Notes under the pieces: generated by a model
What the model saw: only the letters and a program-made list of their open reading frames with translations
Database searches by the model: none
Told to the model about the DNA's origin: nothing
Made by a program: the position numbers and the translations under genes
Shown: positions 4,295 to 6,984 of the stretch, one piece after another
How the letters are laid out: every line of letters begins with the position of its first letter
How positions within the stretch are numbered: position 1 is the first letter of the stretch
Source of the DNA: Thermaceae bacterium
Lineage (GTDB): Bacteria; Deinococcota; Deinococci; Deinococcales; Marinithermaceae
Assembly: GCA_027023115.1 (NCBI GenBank)
Contig: JALVWZ010000391.1
Location: forward strand, 1-6,984
DNA length: 6,984 nt
Reading direction: 5' to 3'

Positions 4295-6984
4295 ATGAAG
4301 TTTACACGAGAAGCTAAATATCCATTTCACGAGCGCGACGCCTGCGGAATCGGCTTCATAGCCGACTCCAGCGGCAGGCGCAGTCACCGCGTGCTGATGC
4401 TGGCCATCGAAGCGCTGGCGCGCATGGCGCACCGCGGCGCGGTGGCTGCCGATGGTCGCACCAGCGACGGCGTGGGCCTGCTCACGCAAATACCTTATCC
4501 GCTCTTCAAGCGGGAGCTGGTGCGGCAGGGTATTGCCCCAGAAAAGCCGCGCGACATCGCAGTGGGCATGTTCTTTTTGCCAAAAGAGGCCGCAGCGCGG
4601 CAAAAGGCCAAGGACATGGTGGCCAGCGAGCTGGAAGAGCTGAGAATACCGCTCAGCGCATGGCGCGAGGTGCCCACCAATCCTGAGGTACTTGGTGAAA
4701 AAGCCAAGTCGGTCGAGCCGGCGGTTTGGCAGGCGCTGCTATTGCGGCCGCACGGCCTGGGCGAGGCGGAGTTCGAACGGACGCTCTACCGGGCGCGGCG
4801 GCGGATCGAAAAAGCCTGGCGAGAGGCCGGCGTTTCTGCGTATGCCGTTTCTCTCTCGTCGCGGACGCTCGTCTACAAGGGCCTCATGCTGGCGCGCGAC
4901 CTGGCTGTTTACTATCCTGATTTGGCCGATCCTTACTACCAGACGGCCCTGACCCTCTTTCACCAGCGCTACTCGACCAACACCTTCCCGGCCTGGCACC
5001 TGGCTCAGCCCTTTCGCTACCTGGCCCAAAACGGCGAGATAAATACATTGCAGGGGAACGTCAACTGGATGAAAGCCCGCGAGCCCGAGCTGATAAGCCA
5101 CTACTGGGGCAAGGCGCTCGAGGAGCTAAAGCCTGTAGTGGACGAAAGCGGCAGCGACTCCGCGATCCTCGACAACGTTTTCGAGCTGCTGGTGCAGAGC
5201 GGGCGCGACCCGCTGCAGGCGATGATGATGCTGGTTCCCGAGGCCTACGAGAACGTCGCCGACGTGGAGCCGGAAGTGCGCGCCTTCTTTGAGTACCACG
5301 CTTCGCTGACCGAGCCCTGGGACGGGCCGGCGGCGCTGGTCTACTCCGATGGTCGCTACGCCGCCGCCTCGCTGGACCGCAACGGGCTAAGACCGCTGCG
5401 CTACTGGCGGCTCGCCGACGGATTGGTGGCCCTTGGGTCCGAAACCGGCATCATAGACGCCAAGCCCGACGAGATACTCGAGAAGGGCCGCCTGGGGCCG
5501 GGGCACATCTTTGCGGTGGATACCGCGAAGGGGCGGGTGCTGAACAACGAGGACGTCAAGACCCGCTACGCCACCCGCCGACCCTACGCCGTTTGGGTCA
5601 GGCGGCACCGCACCTACCCGCCCAAGACCAAGAACCTGCTCTACGAGGGGCGCGACCTGCCGCAAGGCCCCGACTTCGTGCGGTTGCAAAAAGCGTTCGG
5701 CTACGGCAGGGAAGACATAACCCACTTGCTGGCGCCGATGAGTCGGTTGGCCAGGGAGCCGGTCGGGTCGATGGGCGACGACACCCCGCCGCCGTTCCTC
5801 TCGGCGGCGCCGCAGTGGCTCTACCGCTACTTCCGGCAACGCTTCGCGCAGGTGACCAACCCGCCAATCGACCCGCTGCGCGAGGAGGCGGTCATGTCGC
5901 TGCGCAGCCTGGTGGGGCCGCGGATGAGTTTTTTGGAGGAGCAGGAAGGCGCGGCGCACCAAATGGAGTTCGACTCGCCGCTAATCAGCGGCGACCAGCT
6001 CGAGTGGATCTACAACCACGACGACACCTGGTACCGCCCTTACCGTTTGCGCACCCGTTTCCCTTCATACGGCGGTCCAGAGGGGATGAAGTGGGCGCTA
6101 GAGGCTGCGCTCAAGGAGGCGGAGGCGGCGGTGGCGCAGGGGTACAACGTCCTCATTCTCAGCGACCGCGGCGTAGGTCCGGAGTGGGCGCCCATCCCCA
6201 TGCCGCTGGTGGTCGGCGGGGTGCACCATCACCTGATCCGGCTGGGGCGGCGGATGCGTGTTTCGCTGGTGGTCGAAACCGGCGAGGCGCGGGTTGACCA
6301 CCACTTTGCCGTTTTGCTGGGGTACGGGGCCGACCTCGTCTACCCCTACTTGGCGCTGGCCTCGGTGCGCGACTTGGTGGAGCGCGACCCGCGGGGGCGC
6401 GCGCCGATGTCGTTGGAGCAGGCCGTCAACAACTACCAAAAGGCGGTCGAAAAGGGACTGCGCAAGATCATGGCCAAGATGGGCATCTCCACCCTGGCCA
6501 GCTACCGGGGAGCACAGATATTCGAGGCCATGGGCTTGCGGCAGGAAGTGGTAGACGCCTTCTTTGCGGGGACGCCGGCGCGTTTCGGGGCCATTGGCCT
6601 GGAGCGGATAGCCGAGGACGTGCTCGAGTTCCACCGCGAAGCATACGAGGAAGAACCGGTACTCCCCGACCGCGGCGAGTTCCGCTACCGCAAGAAGGGC
6701 GAGTACCACGCCTTCAACCCGCAGGTATTCAAGTCGCTCCACAAGGCGGTGCGCGAGGGCAGCCGCCCCAGCTACGACGCCTACGCCAAAGCCGTAAACG
6801 AACGGCCGCCGGCGGCGGTGCGCGACCTGCTAGAGTGGAAGAAAGCGCCCGAGCCGCTGCCTATTGACGAGGTGGAGCCGCTGGAAGAGATAATCAAGCG
6901 CTTCCGGGTGCAGGCGATGAGCTTTGGGGCGCTCTCGCGCGAGGCGCACGAATCGTTGGCGGTGGCCGCCAACCGTATCGGGGC
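4295..6984 (+). CDS. gltB: Glutamate synthase large (alpha) subunit, 3' end beyond window
   Basis: Makes two glutamates from glutamine and 2-oxoglutarate: the N-terminal domain releases ammonia, which is channelled to an FMN/Fe-S synthase domain. The frame is open from 4295 to the window end, 896 codons of the usual ~1500. Cys17 in DACGIGFIAD is the expected N-terminal nucleophile after removal of a 16-residue propeptide. Class II amidotransferase landmarks follow: AHRGAVAADGRTSDGVGLL, HQRYSTNTFPAWHLAQPFRY from His223, NGEIN at 246-250 (oxyanion-hole Asn and Gly), and EPWDGPAALVYSDGR with LDRNGLRPLRYW. The central domain shows PVGSMGDDTP (~489-498), RFAQVTNPPIDPLREE and VETGEARVDHHFAVLLGYGA. 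The window ends in the first motif of the synthase domain, AMSFGALSREAHESLA (from ~874), before the FMN and cluster ligands. NADPH- and ferredoxin-dependent forms cannot be told apart here. No frameshift was seen. Confidence 0.97.
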   Translation, partial: MKFTREAKYPFHERDACGIGFIADSSGRRSHRVLMLAIEALARMAHRGAVAADGRTSDGVGLLTQIPYPLFKRELVRQGIAPEKPRDIAVGMFFLPKEAAARQKAKDMVASELEELRIPLSAWREVPTNPEVLGEKAKSVEPAVWQALLLRPHGLGEAEFERTLYRARRRIEKAWREAGVSAYAVSLSSRTLVYKGLMLARDLAVYYPDLADPYYQTALTLFHQRYSTNTFPAWHLAQPFRYLAQNGEINTLQGNVNWMKAREPELISHYWGKALEELKPVVDESGSDSAILDNVFELLVQSGRDPLQAMMMLVPEAYENVADVEPEVRAFFEYHASLTEPWDGPAALVYSDGRYAAASLDRNGLRPLRYWRLADGLVALGSETGIIDAKPDEILEKGRLGPGHIFAVDTAKGRVLNNEDVKTRYATRRPYAVWVRRHRTYPPKTKNLLYEGRDLPQGPDFVRLQKAFGYGREDITHLLAPMSRLAREPVGSMGDDTPPPFLSAAPQWLYRYFRQRFAQVTNPPIDPLREEAVMSLRSLVGPRMSFLEEQEGAAHQMEFDSPLISGDQLEWIYNHDDTWYRPYRLRTRFPSYGGPEGMKWALEAALKEAEAAVAQGYNVLILSDRGVGPEWAPIPMPLVVGGVHHHLIRLGRRMRVSLVVETGEARVDHHFAVLLGYGADLVYPYLALASVRDLVERDPRGRAPMSLEQAVNNYQKAVEKGLRKIMAKMGISTLASYRGAQIFEAMGLRQEVVDAFFAGTPARFGAIGLERIAEDVLEFHREAYEEEPVLPDRGEFRYRKKGEYHAFNPQVFKSLHKAVREGSRPSYDAYAKAVNERPPAAVRDLLEWKKAPEPLPIDEVEPLEEIIKRFRVQAMSFGALSREAHESLAVAANRIG

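Noticed and set aside
4739..6742. Long minus-strand frames at 4739-5101, 5387-5962 and 6098-6742
   Set aside because: They are antisense to the continuous, motif-rich gltB frame; such shadows are common in GC-rich genes.

Overview
The window is GC-rich bacterial chromosome with five protein genes: two cut by the window edges, three complete. Organism (inference): the cysteinyl-tRNA synthetase resembles, from memory, the Deinococcota type (HAGGIDLQFPHHECEIAQ, then KMAKS in place of KMSKS). A SpoVS homologue is also present, and that family occurs in Thermus-type bacteria as well as in spore formers. A thermophilic Deinococcota lineage is my first guess and a GC-rich clostridial thermophile the alternative. 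Neither is proven from this window.

Layout. Positions 1-819 (+) hold the 3' part of cysS. Positions 820-1811 form a 1-kb convergent intergenic region with no credible gene. It is packed with repeats: a degraded hairpin, an imperfect palindrome, two tandem copies of a ~137-bp unit built mostly from 7-nt words (GTRGNNN) around a GGCGGAC/GTCCGCC hairpin, further heptad clusters, a C/G-rich hairpin overlapping a G-quadruplex motif, and heptads in inverted orientation at the far end. Positions 1812-3726 (-) carry an apparent two-gene operon: a YugP-type membrane zinc metallopeptidase, then an RsmB-type rRNA cytosine-C5 methyltransferase, 1 nt apart. Positions 3805-4077 (-) encode SpoVS. Positions 4295-6984 (+) hold the first ~896 codons of gltB, the glutamate synthase large subunit, which continues beyond the window.

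The spoVS-gltB intergenic region is the clearest regulatory segment. It has back-to-back sigma-70-like promoters, each with a 17-bp spacer. A 7-bp dyad overlaps the gltB -10 box, and a hairpin follows at the start of the predicted gltB leader. The genes serve core functions: tRNA charging, rRNA modification, membrane proteolysis, an Alba-like nucleic-acid-binding developmental factor, and nitrogen assimilation.

I found no convincing new multi-gene system. The least explained material is the structured heptad-repeat block and the dyad-bearing gltB promoter.
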